From Blastocatellia bacterium (GTDB taxonomy: Bacteria > Acidobacteriota > Blastocatellia > Pyrinomonadales > Pyrinomonadaceae): 14,584 nt of DNA. Under the pieces are notes generated by a model. The model did no database searches and was not told where the DNA came from. It saw only the letters and a list, made by a program, of their open reading frames with translations. Shown one piece after another: positions 1-7,661 of this stretch; the stretch's first letter is position 1, and each line of letters starts with the position of its first letter. The DNA is taken from contig PSRF01000157.1 of NCBI GenBank assembly GCA_003175865.1, positions 1 to 14,584 on the forward strand. Reading direction: 5' to 3'. A program made the position numbers and the translations under genes.

Positions 1-666
1 TATTTGTGGAGCAATGCGGCATACGCGTTTGGCACACGATTGACTGAAGCATTTGCGTTGTATCAATGGTGCGCGGCAATTCGCGGTGTCGAAGGCGGTG
101 GTTTGGTGCAGGGCTTACCAACACATACCTTCCAAACCGATGAAGGTGATGTCGCACTTAAATGTCCTACCGAGATCTCAATCACCGACCGGCGAGAGAA
201 AGAGTTTTCCGACCTTGGTTTTATTCCTCTCGTGCATTGCAAGAATACCGACTATGCGGCATTCTTTGGCGCACAATCGTGTCAAAAAGCGAAGAAGTAT
301 GACCAGGATTCTGCAAATGCGAACGCAAGGCTTTCGACACAGTTGCAGTACATTATGGCCGTTTCCCGCTTCGCGCACTTCATCAAAGCGATGATGCGAG
401 ACAAGATCGGAAGTTTCATGTCTCGCGGCGAATGCGAGAATTTCCTCAACCGTTGGATTCTGCAATACGTGGTTGCTAACGATAACGTGGGCCAGGAGAT
501 AAAAGCTTCGCACCCGCTTAAGGAAGCACGTATTGAAGTAGCTGAAGTACCAGGCAAACCAGGAGTATACAAAGCGGTAGCTTTCCTACGACCGCACTTC
601 CAATTGGACGAATTGACTGTCTCTCTGCGCTTGGTTGCAGAGTTGCCGCCATCAGCCAGAGGTTAG
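1..666 (+). CDS. tssC: T6SS contractile sheath large subunit TssC (C-terminal part, cut by window edge)
   Basis: This is the C-terminal part of TssC (VipB/ImpC), which with TssB forms the cytoplasmic contractile sheath that fires the Hcp tube. The frame is open from base 1 (first full codon TAT), so the TTG at base 4 is not a real start and the N-terminal half lies upstream of the window. Typical late-TssC features are visible: CAAIRGVEGGG, LPTHTFQTDEGDVALKCP, a GAQS segment near base 275, the QLQYIMAVSRFAHFIKA helix, RDKIGSFMSRGECENFLNRW, and the terminal REAR/EVPGKPG/LRPHFQLDELTVSLRLVAELP strands. About 128 residues follow GAQS, which is normal for the family. The next gene, hcp, begins 119 nt downstream. 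The usual order tssB-tssC-hcp suggests tssB lies just upstream of the window. The family assignment is firm. Confidence 0.96.
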   Translation, partial: YLWSNAAYAFGTRLTEAFALYQWCAAIRGVEGGGLVQGLPTHTFQTDEGDVALKCPTEISITDRREKEFSDLGFIPLVHCKNTDYAAFFGAQSCQKAKKYDQDSANANARLSTQLQYIMAVSRFAHFIKAMMRDKIGSFMSRGECENFLNRWILQYVVANDNVGQEIKASHPLKEARIEVAEVPGKPGVYKAVAFLRPHFQLDELTVSLRLVAELPPSARG

Positions 667-785
667 CGCAAAAGACAGTGTTCCTTCGCGTCATTATAGG
701 GAGACGTTGCTCGCAGATTGGGCGGGCAAAATATCTCTGACAAGCGTGACCCGTTAATGCGACCTGAAAGGAGAAAGGTGTCGAC

Positions 786-1274
786 ATGGCTAAAGACTAT
801 TTTTTGAAGCTTGACAGTATCAAGGGGGAAAGCACTGATGCAAAACACAAGGGTGAGATTGAAGTTGAGAGCTTTAGTTGGGGCGCAACAAACCCACACG
901 ATCGGAGTTCGCGAGCAGGTGGGCTTGGAGCTGGAAGGGTCCAGTTTCAGGATCTCCACGTCACCAAACTGGTCGACTCTGCCTCTCCTTTATTGGCACT
1001 CGCCTGCGCCGCGGGAGACCATATTAAGGAAGCCAACCTGACAGTGCGCAAGCAGGGAGGAGAGCAACAGGAATATTTAAAGATCAAGTTAACCGACGTT
1101 CTGATTTCCAGTTATCAATCTGGTGGCAGTGAGGGTTCTCACTCAGTGCCGGTAGATCAGTTCTCGCTGAACTTCGCGAAGATTCTGTTCGAATATTACC
1201 CCCAGGACACCAAGGGCAAGCTAGGCAGCCCCTTCAAAGCTGGTTGGGACTTGTCCGCGAACAAGAAGGTCTAA
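786..1274 (+). CDS. hcp: T6SS tube protein Hcp
   Basis: Hcp (TssD, PF05638 type) forms the hexameric rings stacked into the inner tube that the contracting sheath expels. The protein has 162 residues, normal for the family. It opens MAKDYFLKLDSIKGES, contains IEVESFSWGATNP, a long exposed loop rich in Gly and Arg (SSRAGGLGAGRVQFQDL), and ends with the typical GWDLSANKK motif. There is no signal peptide, as expected for a tube subunit. The ATG at 786 is preceded by a good AAGGAGA ribosome site near 768-774. The gene sits between tssC and tssE, 119 nt after the former and 148 nt before the latter. The downstream gap holds two strong inverted repeats, which could give hcp more transcript than its neighbours. 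A second, unrelated-looking tube protein is encoded at 12103-12984. Confidence 0.97.
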   Translation: MAKDYFLKLDSIKGESTDAKHKGEIEVESFSWGATNPHDRSSRAGGLGAGRVQFQDLHVTKLVDSASPLLALACAAGDHIKEANLTVRKQGGEQQEYLKIKLTDVLISSYQSGGSEGSHSVPVDQFSLNFAKILFEYYPQDTKGKLGSPFKAGWDLSANKKV

Positions 1275-1284
1275 CTCATTTCGG

Positions 1285-1323
1285 GTACTACGGCATCTGA
1301 ACTCGCTCCAGTTGCCGTAGTAC
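1285..1323 (+). promoter_or_regulatory. Perfect 11-bp stem hairpin after hcp, possible attenuator
   Basis: GTACTACGGCA (1285-1295) is matched exactly by TGCCGTAGTAC (1313-1323). The 17-nt loop can add a further CTG/CAG pairing (1297-1299 with 1309-1311). It starts 10 nt after the hcp stop codon. No run of T follows, so it is not a textbook intrinsic terminator. Partial termination, or protection of the 3' end of an abundant hcp transcript, are both plausible. The repeat is seen directly; the function is inferred. Confidence 0.5.
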
Positions 1324-1354
1324 AACACCTGGATACCTACTGGCGTCGTGTTGT
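1322..1354 (+). promoter_or_regulatory. Second, overlapping inverted repeat before tssE
   Basis: ACAACAC (1322-1328) pairs with GTGTTGT (1348-1354), and a short pyrimidine stretch TCTTTC follows. It shares bases 1322-1323 with the preceding hairpin, so both cannot form fully at once. It may act with the first hairpin as a transcript boundary between hcp and the tssE-tssF-tssG genes. The stem is only 7 bp, so the call is weak. Confidence 0.3.
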
Positions 1355-1422
1355 TCTTTCGAAATGTAAGTAACAAATGGGACCAGTAGCTGATTCTCAT
1401 CTATAGCGCACCATAACAACAC

Positions 1423-1911
1423 ATGCCTGTAACCGATAACCAACTCCGTGTTACCACTTCAGTATTGGATCGGTTGCTTGACTATGAACCAGAGGTCTCG
1501 CGTGAGCCAATTGCTTCACGCTCGAAATCCCTACGACAACTGAAACAATCAGTCATGCGAGACCTTGAGTGGTTACTCAATACCCGGCAAATCGCTGGAG
1601 GTATTCCGGAGGATCTTAAGGAGGCTAATGACTCCATCGTTATGTTTGGTCTTCCGGACTTTACTGTCCTCAGCATGGAGAGCCCCGACGATCAGAAATA
1701 TATCAAACACGAAATCGAACAGGCCGTCCGTCGTTTTGAACAAAGGCTGGAAGGAGTCCAAGTCTCAATTGAGCCAGTCCTCTCCACTGAGCGAATTATT
1801 CATTTTCGCATTGACGCACGATTGAAAGTTGACCCAGCGCCCGAGCCAATAACCTTCGATACCGTTCTGCAACTGGGGAGTGGACAGTATCAAGTTCGCA
1901 CCGATACGTGA
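1423..1911 (+). CDS. tssE: T6SS baseplate subunit TssE (gp25-like)
   Basis: TssE is the T6SS counterpart of phage T4 gp25, a baseplate wedge component that starts sheath assembly. The protein has 162 residues, normal for the family. The N-terminus VTTSVLDRLLDYEPE and the SRSKSLRQLKQSVMRDLEWLL segment (residues 33-52) are characteristic, as is the C-terminal FRIDARLKVDPAPEPITFD region. The core gp25-family motif Glu-Pro-Arg, expected in the helix ending FEPRL, reads Glu-Gln-Arg here (residues 106-108, codon CAA at 1741-1743). The ATG at 1423 has no clear ribosome site, but no better start gives the expected N-terminus. tssF follows after 41 nt. The family call is sure; the effect of the changed motif is unknown. 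Confidence 0.93.
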   Translation: MPVTDNQLRVTTSVLDRLLDYEPEVSREPIASRSKSLRQLKQSVMRDLEWLLNTRQIAGGIPEDLKEANDSIVMFGLPDFTVLSMESPDDQKYIKHEIEQAVRRFEQRLEGVQVSIEPVLSTERIIHFRIDARLKVDPAPEPITFDTVLQLGSGQYQVRTDT

Positions 1912-1952
1912 CATTCGAGCGAATACTTTCCTGACCCCAGGACATTTAAGCA

Positions 1953-3827
1953 ATGCGTGACGAACTGCTTGGTTACTATGAACGCGAGTTGGCATTCGTA
2001 CGCCAAATGGGCGCGGAGTTTGCTCGCAAGTATCCGAAGATTGCCGGACGACTGTCGATCGAAGGCGACAAATGTGAAGATCCTCATGTCGAACGATTAA
2101 TTGAAGCATTTGCGTTTCTCGCGGGTCGAGTAAGACTAAAAGTCGACGATGAATTTCCCGAGATCACCGAGTCGTTTCTAAACGTTCTTTATCCGCACTA
2201 CCTTGCACCGATTCCTTCGATGGCGATCGTGCGCTTCACTCCCAAAGAGGGCTCTTTGACCTCGGGCTTTCCAGTTCCAAAGGGCACCGGCCTGTACTCG
2301 AGACCGATTCAAGGCACACCTTGTCGATTTCGTACCGGCTACGACACTACAGTATGGCCGATCCAGATCTTGAGTGCTTCATTGGAATCGCTTGATCCCG
2401 TCGACACGCGTGGGAGATGGAATGAAGCCGTAATCAAGATCAGTCTCTCCTGCATGAATGAGACATCTCTGAGGAGCCTCCGACTGGGAGATCGTCAGGA
2501 GCCGCTCACAAAACTGCGCTTCTATTTGAACGGTGAGCCTCAGGTTGTCTACCCGCTTTACGAGATGTTGTTTAATCACGCGACGCGTGTAGAAATTAAG
2601 CCTGGCCCATTAGTGTCGATACGACGCACTGAACGATTGGAGGTGCCGAAGGTTGATCTAATCAAACTGCCCGCATCGGCTATTAAGGATGTCGGCTTTG
2701 AGTTGGACCACAATCTTCTACAGTACGAGGCACGGTCTTTTCCCGGATACAGGTTGTTATCCGAATACTTTGCACTTCCCGAGAAATTCCTCTTCTTTGA
2801 TCTTGAGGGTTTCGATAAAGCAGCGCAGGCGGGATTCTCGACGAGGTTCGACGTACACATCTATCTAAAGAATGTGCAGCCCATAAGGGGACTTATCGAT
2901 GCCAGTACTTTCCAGCTCGGCTGTACTCCCATAATCAACCTTTTCAGCGATCTCGCGGAACCTATCCGTCTTAGCAGTCTCCAGTATGAGTATCAGGTAG
3001 TAAGCGATGTGCGCCGGCCGATGGCTCTCGAAGTCTATTCAGTCGACAAGGTTGTTTCTGAGAATCCGCAGCAAGGGACCTCGCGCGAGTTCAAGCCGTT
3101 TTATTCAATTCATCACTCAGTTCCCGCAGAAGAGGACTCGGCCTTCTGGTATGCCTCGCGACGACAGTCTCAGAAACCGCAAGATGAGGGCACTGAGGTC
3201 TTCCTAACGTTAGTTGACATGAATTTCAATCCACACGTGCCTGCAACCAGTGTATTGAGTCTACACGTCACATGCACAAATCGAGACTTGCCGGCGAAAC
3301 TCCCATTCGGTGGCGCAGAAGGAAACTTGGAAGCCGAGGGAGCGATGCCGATTTCCGGTGCACACTGCCTAACTAAGCCAACTCCCACCTTGCGTCCGCC
3401 ATTAAAGCGGAGCACTCAATGGCGTCTTATATCTCATTTGGCGCTCAATCACCTTTCATTGGTAGCCGCAGGATCTGAAGGATCTCCTGAAGCGTTACAG
3501 GAAATTCTGTCACTCTACGACTTCCTTGATTCTTCGGCGGTCCGTCGTCAAATCAAAGGACTCAAACGCATCCAAAGCAAACCGTCGGTTCGTCAAATCG
3601 GCAAACGTATAGGTGCGGGGTTCGTGCGCGGGCTCGAAACTACGATCGAGTTTGACGAAGAACAATACGTTGGAAGCGGATTGTACTTATTTGCAAGCGT
3701 GCTTGAGCGCTTTCTCGGATTGTACGCGTCTGTTAATTCGTTCAACGAACTCGTTGCCACGACAAGCCAACGGGAAGGCATACTAAAACGATGGCCACCA
3801 AGAGCCGGACAACAGATCCTCCTTTAA
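1953..3827 (+). CDS. tssF: T6SS baseplate subunit TssF
   Basis: TssF (VasA/ImpG, COG3519) is a large baseplate wedge protein that joins TssG, TssE and TssK around the VgrG hub. The protein has 624 residues, within the usual range of roughly 580-630. The N-terminus is strongly diagnostic: MRDELLGYYERELAFVRQMG, then EFARKYPKIAGRL, then DPHVERLIEAFAFLAGRV and LYPHYLAPIPSMAIV. A later RPPLKRSTQWRLISHLALNHLSL segment (near bases 3396-3464) is also typical of the family. A loosely spaced AGGA precedes the ATG. The 3' end overlaps the start of tssG by 37 nt in another frame, which implies translational coupling of the two partners that bind each other. No truncation or frameshift is seen. Confidence 0.96.
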   Translation: MRDELLGYYERELAFVRQMGAEFARKYPKIAGRLSIEGDKCEDPHVERLIEAFAFLAGRVRLKVDDEFPEITESFLNVLYPHYLAPIPSMAIVRFTPKEGSLTSGFPVPKGTGLYSRPIQGTPCRFRTGYDTTVWPIQILSASLESLDPVDTRGRWNEAVIKISLSCMNETSLRSLRLGDRQEPLTKLRFYLNGEPQVVYPLYEMLFNHATRVEIKPGPLVSIRRTERLEVPKVDLIKLPASAIKDVGFELDHNLLQYEARSFPGYRLLSEYFALPEKFLFFDLEGFDKAAQAGFSTRFDVHIYLKNVQPIRGLIDASTFQLGCTPIINLFSDLAEPIRLSSLQYEYQVVSDVRRPMALEVYSVDKVVSENPQQGTSREFKPFYSIHHSVPAEEDSAFWYASRRQSQKPQDEGTEVFLTLVDMNFNPHVPATSVLSLHVTCTNRDLPAKLPFGGAEGNLEAEGAMPISGAHCLTKPTPTLRPPLKRSTQWRLISHLALNHLSLVAAGSEGSPEALQEILSLYDFLDSSAVRRQIKGLKRIQSKPSVRQIGKRIGAGFVRGLETTIEFDEEQYVGSGLYLFASVLERFLGLYASVNSFNELVATTSQREGILKRWPPRAGQQILL

Positions 3828-4810
3828 CAAAGGAGCTCTTTGATCAGTCCTACCGGTTTAGCTTTTTCCAGGCCGTGCGACTGCTGGAGCGCATCGACCC
3901 TGACCGTGCGCCTGTAGGTCAAGATGCCAATGTTAACCGTGAGGTGGTTCGCTTTCGAACGCGTCAGACACTTCAGTTCCCTCCGTGTGAGATTCACGAC
4001 CTAACGCAGCCACTGGGCGATGGGATGCCACCGCCTGAGATGATGGTAGCGTTCTTCGGACTCAGTGGCCCAGTAGGAGTGTTACCTCATCATTACACTG
4101 AATTACTCATGGACCGTGCTCGTTACCGCGACACTGCGGCATGGTCCTTCTTCGACATCTTTAATCACAGACTTATCTCGCTGTTTTATCGGGTTTGGGA
4201 AAAGTACCATTTTCCAATCGCCTACGAGCGCACAGGGTTCGATCAATTCACGGCTTATCTGTTCGATCTGATTGGCCTCGGAACAAACGGCCTGCAAAAT
4301 CGACTACCGTTCAAGGATCAGAGTTTGTTGTTGTATGCAGGACTTATCGGCCAGCGTCCTCATTCAGCAACAGCAATTGCGGCTATCGTCGGGGATCACT
4401 TCGAGGTAGGTGCAAACATCAATCAGTTTAGCGGCGAGTGGTTAAAACTTGGCGACAACGTAACGAAACTCGGCGCAGCTAACAGCCAACTCGGGCTTAG
4501 CACCATTGCCGGCAGTAAAGTCTGGAGCGATCAATCAAAATTCCGCGTTCGGCTTGGTCCAATGAAGTTAAAAAAATTCAAGGCATTTGTGCCGATGGGC
4601 CAGGCTTACAAACCGCTCCTGGAACTGGTGAAATTATTAGTGGGATTAGAATTCGCCTTTAACGTACAGCTTGTGCTCGATCGCGACGAAGTACCTTACT
4701 GCACGTTGACCGCTGACGCTGAAGGTCCAAGACTTGGATGGACAAGTTGGCTGAAGACAGGCGAGTTTGCGAGCGACGACGATCAAGTCGTGCTTAGCGC
4801 CAGCAACTGA
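3791..4810 (+). CDS. tssG: T6SS baseplate subunit TssG
   Basis: TssG (VasB/ImpH, COG3520) is the second wedge scaffold, binding two TssF copies and contacting TssE and TssK. The protein has 339 residues, typical of the family. Visible signatures are SYRFSFFQAVRLLERI (about residues 20-35), REVVRFRTRQTLQFPP, MMVAFFGLSGPVGVLPHHYTE, FDIFNHRLISLFYRVWEKY, and the C-terminal PRLGWTSWL. The ATG at 3791 lies inside the end of tssF (37-nt overlap), with an AAGG about 13 nt upstream. No other in-frame start fits the conserved N-terminus as well. The stop codon is 54 nt before tssH. The gene appears intact. Confidence 0.96.
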   Translation: MATKSRTTDPPLTKELFDQSYRFSFFQAVRLLERIDPDRAPVGQDANVNREVVRFRTRQTLQFPPCEIHDLTQPLGDGMPPPEMMVAFFGLSGPVGVLPHHYTELLMDRARYRDTAAWSFFDIFNHRLISLFYRVWEKYHFPIAYERTGFDQFTAYLFDLIGLGTNGLQNRLPFKDQSLLLYAGLIGQRPHSATAIAAIVGDHFEVGANINQFSGEWLKLGDNVTKLGAANSQLGLSTIAGSKVWSDQSKFRVRLGPMKLKKFKAFVPMGQAYKPLLELVKLLVGLEFAFNVQLVLDRDEVPYCTLTADAEGPRLGWTSWLKTGEFASDDDQVVLSASN

Positions 4811-4864
4811 GTGAGAATGTAATCACAACCAACATCAATTGAGTGCTGAGAGAGGATTCGAATC

Positions 4865-7636
4865 ATGGGTGTAAATTTAAAGTCATTGATCGCAAGATTG
4901 AACCCTACTTGCCACAGTGCACTCGAAGGTGCAGCGGGATTGTGTCTTTCGCGCACTAACTACGATGTCGAGCCCGAACATTTCTTGCTGAAGCTGATCG
5001 AGCGTGCCGATACTGATCTGGGTGCAATCTTCCGACGATTCGAGATAAATCAATCAAGAATAACTAAAGACCTTACCAACTCTCTCGACAAATTAAAGAT
5101 CGGCAATACCCGCACTCCTGGACTTTCCCCACGGTTGCCGCAATGGATTCAGGAAGCGTGGTTGTTGGCGTCCATAGATTTCGGGGCAGCCCAGATACGC
5201 AGTGGACACTTACTCATCGCGCTGTTGGCAAATGAAGACTTGGGCCGTCTCGCCCGAGAAATCTCACGGCAATTTGCAACTGTTTCAGTGGAATCACTAA
5301 AGAAAGAGTTTAGTGACATCACGGCCGGCTCCTCAGAAGGGCGTGAAGCGACTTCACTATCCGACCAGCCAGTTAGCACCGGTAGTGATGGCTCTCAAAC
5401 CGTACCAGGCGGGCAAACAAAGGCGCTTGACCAGTTCACAGTCGACCTGACGGCACGTGCTCGCGCAGGAAAAATCGATCCGGTCCTCGGGCGTGATTTC
5501 GAGATTCGACAAGTAATAGACATCCTTACCAGGCGTCGTCAAAACAATCCCATTCTTACCGGTGAAGCGGGAGTTGGCAAAACCGCAGTTGTAGAAGGCT
5601 TTGCATTACGAGTAGCAAAGGGCGACGTACCTGAGCCACTAAGAAACGTTGCCGTACGAACTCTAGATCTCGGATTACTGCAAGCAGGTGCGGGCGTCAA
5701 GGGCGAATTCGAAAATCGATTGAAGTCAGTTATCGATGAGGTGAAGGCGTCGGCTCAACCAATCATTCTTTTCATTGACGAAGCTCACACGATGATTGGC
5801 GCAGGAGGTCAGGCCGGTCAGAACGATGCAGCTAATTTGTTAAAGCCCGCGCTTGCTCGCGGTGAGTTGCGCACAATCGCGGCAACTACCTGGGCAGAAT
5901 ACAAAAAGTATTTTGAGAAGGATGCAGCACTAGCGCGTCGTTTCCAGGTGGTTAAGGTAGAAGAACCCGATGAAGCAAAGGCCATAGCCATGATGCGGGG
6001 TTTGGCAGAATCGCTCGAGAACCATCATCGCGTGCGCATTCTCGCCGAAGCTGTTGAGGACGCAGTCAAGCTTTCGCATCGATATATCTCAGGACGACAG
6101 CTTCCGGATAAGTCTGTCAGTGTGCTGGATACAGCATGTGCCCGCGTCGCGATTGGACAGGGAGCAACACCAGCCGCAGTAGAAGATGCACAAAGGAGCA
6201 TCGATCAACTAACCACTGAAATTCACGCATTGGAACGTGAGGCAATCACCGGAGTTCAGCACGATGAGCGAATAAACGAGTTGACCGCAGCAAGGACCAT
6301 TGAAGAGGAACGATTGGGTAAACTGAAAACCCAGTGGGAGAAAGAACGACAGATCGTTGATCAAATACGAGAGATACGTGGGCAACTCGAACAAATCGCG
6401 CAAGCAAAAACAACTGCAGTGGCAGATAACGGAAGCGTTTCGTCACCAGTGGCTTCTGCGGCCACAGCCGCCGCAAGTTCAGTTACACCCGCGGCGGTTG
6501 CAATGAGTGATCAGCCGAATGGAGAGAGTCAAGCAGCCATCAATGTTGATGTGCTGAGAAAGAAATTGTCTGAACTGAATCAGCAACTTGAAGGCGTCCA
6601 GGCTGAAACTCCGCTCATGCAAGTGAGCGTGGATTCGCAAACTATTGCTGACGTGATCTCCGGCTGGACCGGGATCCCGGTTGGCAAGATGCTGACTGAC
6701 GAAATTCAAACGGTGCTTGCTCTAAAGGATCGCCTGGCGCAGCGCGTGATCGGTCAGTCTCATGCTCTTGAAGCAATTGCGAAGCGAATCAGAACCGCGC
6801 GTGCCGGACTTACTGACCCACGACGTCCAGTCGGTGTGTTCCTGCTTGTCGGCCCAAGTGGCGTAGGAAAGACGGAGACGGCCCTGACCTTGGCCGACAC
6901 CCTCTATGGTGGAGAGAAGAATCTCGTCACGATCAATATGAGCGAGTATCAGGAGAGTCATACTGTATCCTCACTGAAAGGCTCACCTCCAGGATATGTT
7001 GGTTACGGAGAAGGCGGTGTCTTGACGGAGGCCGTCCGGCGTAAACCGTATTCCGTTGTGCTTCTTGATGAAGTGGAGAAGGCACATCCGGACGTGATGG
7101 AGTTGTTCTATCAAGTGTTTGACAAAGGCATGCTTGAAGACGGTGAAGGCCGCGAGATCGATTTCAAGAACACCGTGATATTGCTTACCTCAAACACAGG
7201 TACCGACACGATCACAAAGTTGTCTGCAGATCCAGACACGAGGCCTGAACCGGAGGGACTCGTTGAAGGAATTCGGCCGGAGCTACTAAAAGTATTCAAG
7301 CCAGCTCTACTCGCGCGCATGGTGGTTGTTCCCTACTATCCGATTTCGAACGAAGTAATGCGCGAGATCATTAAGTTGCAACTCGGACGCATTGAACGAC
7401 GGTTGACTGAAAATCATGGCGCTAACTTCAGTTATGACGATCAGGTGATTACGGAAATCGCCAATCGTTGTAAGGAAGTTGAGACGGGCGCACGTAACGT
7501 GGACCACATTCTCACGCGCACTTTACTACCGGAACTCTCAGGTGAGTTTCTATCGCGGATGGCAAGCGGCACGACGGTTGGACATGTGCATGTCAGCGTT
7601 AGTGGCGATGGAAAGTTTCATTATTCGATTACCTAA
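4865..7636 (+). CDS. tssH: T6SS sheath-disassembly ATPase TssH (ClpV)
   Basis: ClpV is a class I AAA+ unfoldase of the ClpB type that binds contracted sheaths through its N-domain and recycles TssB/TssC. The protein has 923 residues. Order of parts: Clp_N domain (about 1-150), a Ser/Gly-rich linker (about 155-185), nucleotide-binding domain 1 with Walker A GEAGVGKT (233-240) and Walker B FIDEAH (from 303), an M-domain coiled coil (about 440-511), an Ala/Ser/Val-rich low-complexity stretch (about 512-557), and nucleotide-binding domain 2. The second domain has SGWTGIPVGKML, Walker A GPSGVGKT (663-670) and Walker B LLDEVEKAH (from 733). Both ATPase sites look complete. A GAGAGG ribosome site precedes the ATG. 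vgrG follows after 25 nt. The TssG-TssH-VgrG context separates it from housekeeping ClpB. Confidence 0.97.
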   Translation: MGVNLKSLIARLNPTCHSALEGAAGLCLSRTNYDVEPEHFLLKLIERADTDLGAIFRRFEINQSRITKDLTNSLDKLKIGNTRTPGLSPRLPQWIQEAWLLASIDFGAAQIRSGHLLIALLANEDLGRLAREISRQFATVSVESLKKEFSDITAGSSEGREATSLSDQPVSTGSDGSQTVPGGQTKALDQFTVDLTARARAGKIDPVLGRDFEIRQVIDILTRRRQNNPILTGEAGVGKTAVVEGFALRVAKGDVPEPLRNVAVRTLDLGLLQAGAGVKGEFENRLKSVIDEVKASAQPIILFIDEAHTMIGAGGQAGQNDAANLLKPALARGELRTIAATTWAEYKKYFEKDAALARRFQVVKVEEPDEAKAIAMMRGLAESLENHHRVRILAEAVEDAVKLSHRYISGRQLPDKSVSVLDTACARVAIGQGATPAAVEDAQRSIDQLTTEIHALEREAITGVQHDERINELTAARTIEEERLGKLKTQWEKERQIVDQIREIRGQLEQIAQAKTTAVADNGSVSSPVASAATAAASSVTPAAVAMSDQPNGESQAAINVDVLRKKLSELNQQLEGVQAETPLMQVSVDSQTIADVISGWTGIPVGKMLTDEIQTVLALKDRLAQRVIGQSHALEAIAKRIRTARAGLTDPRRPVGVFLLVGPSGVGKTETALTLADTLYGGEKNLVTINMSEYQESHTVSSLKGSPPGYVGYGEGGVLTEAVRRKPYSVVLLDEVEKAHPDVMELFYQVFDKGMLEDGEGREIDFKNTVILLTSNTGTDTITKLSADPDTRPEPEGLVEGIRPELLKVFKPALLARMVVVPYYPISNEVMREIIKLQLGRIERRLTENHGANFSYDDQVITEIANRCKEVETGARNVDHILTRTLLPELSGEFLSRMASGTTVGHVHVSVSGDGKFHYSIT

Positions 7637-7661
7637 TCTTCCTCTTTGATCGAGAAGCACT

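Noticed and set aside
4..6. TTG at base 4 as the start of the TssC gene
   Set aside because: The frame is open to base 1 and the protein begins in the middle of the TssC family sequence. The gene is cut by the window edge.
667..785. Promoter or hairpin between tssC and hcp
   Set aside because: Only a short 4-bp CGTC/GACG pairing and no recognisable promoter boxes were seen. Only the ribosome site before hcp is clear.
6399..6537. Ala/Ser/Val-rich stretch in ClpV as a possible inserted domain or frameshift
   Set aside because: The frame and both flanking domains continue intact, and variable low-complexity sequence between M-domain and second ATPase domain is unremarkable.
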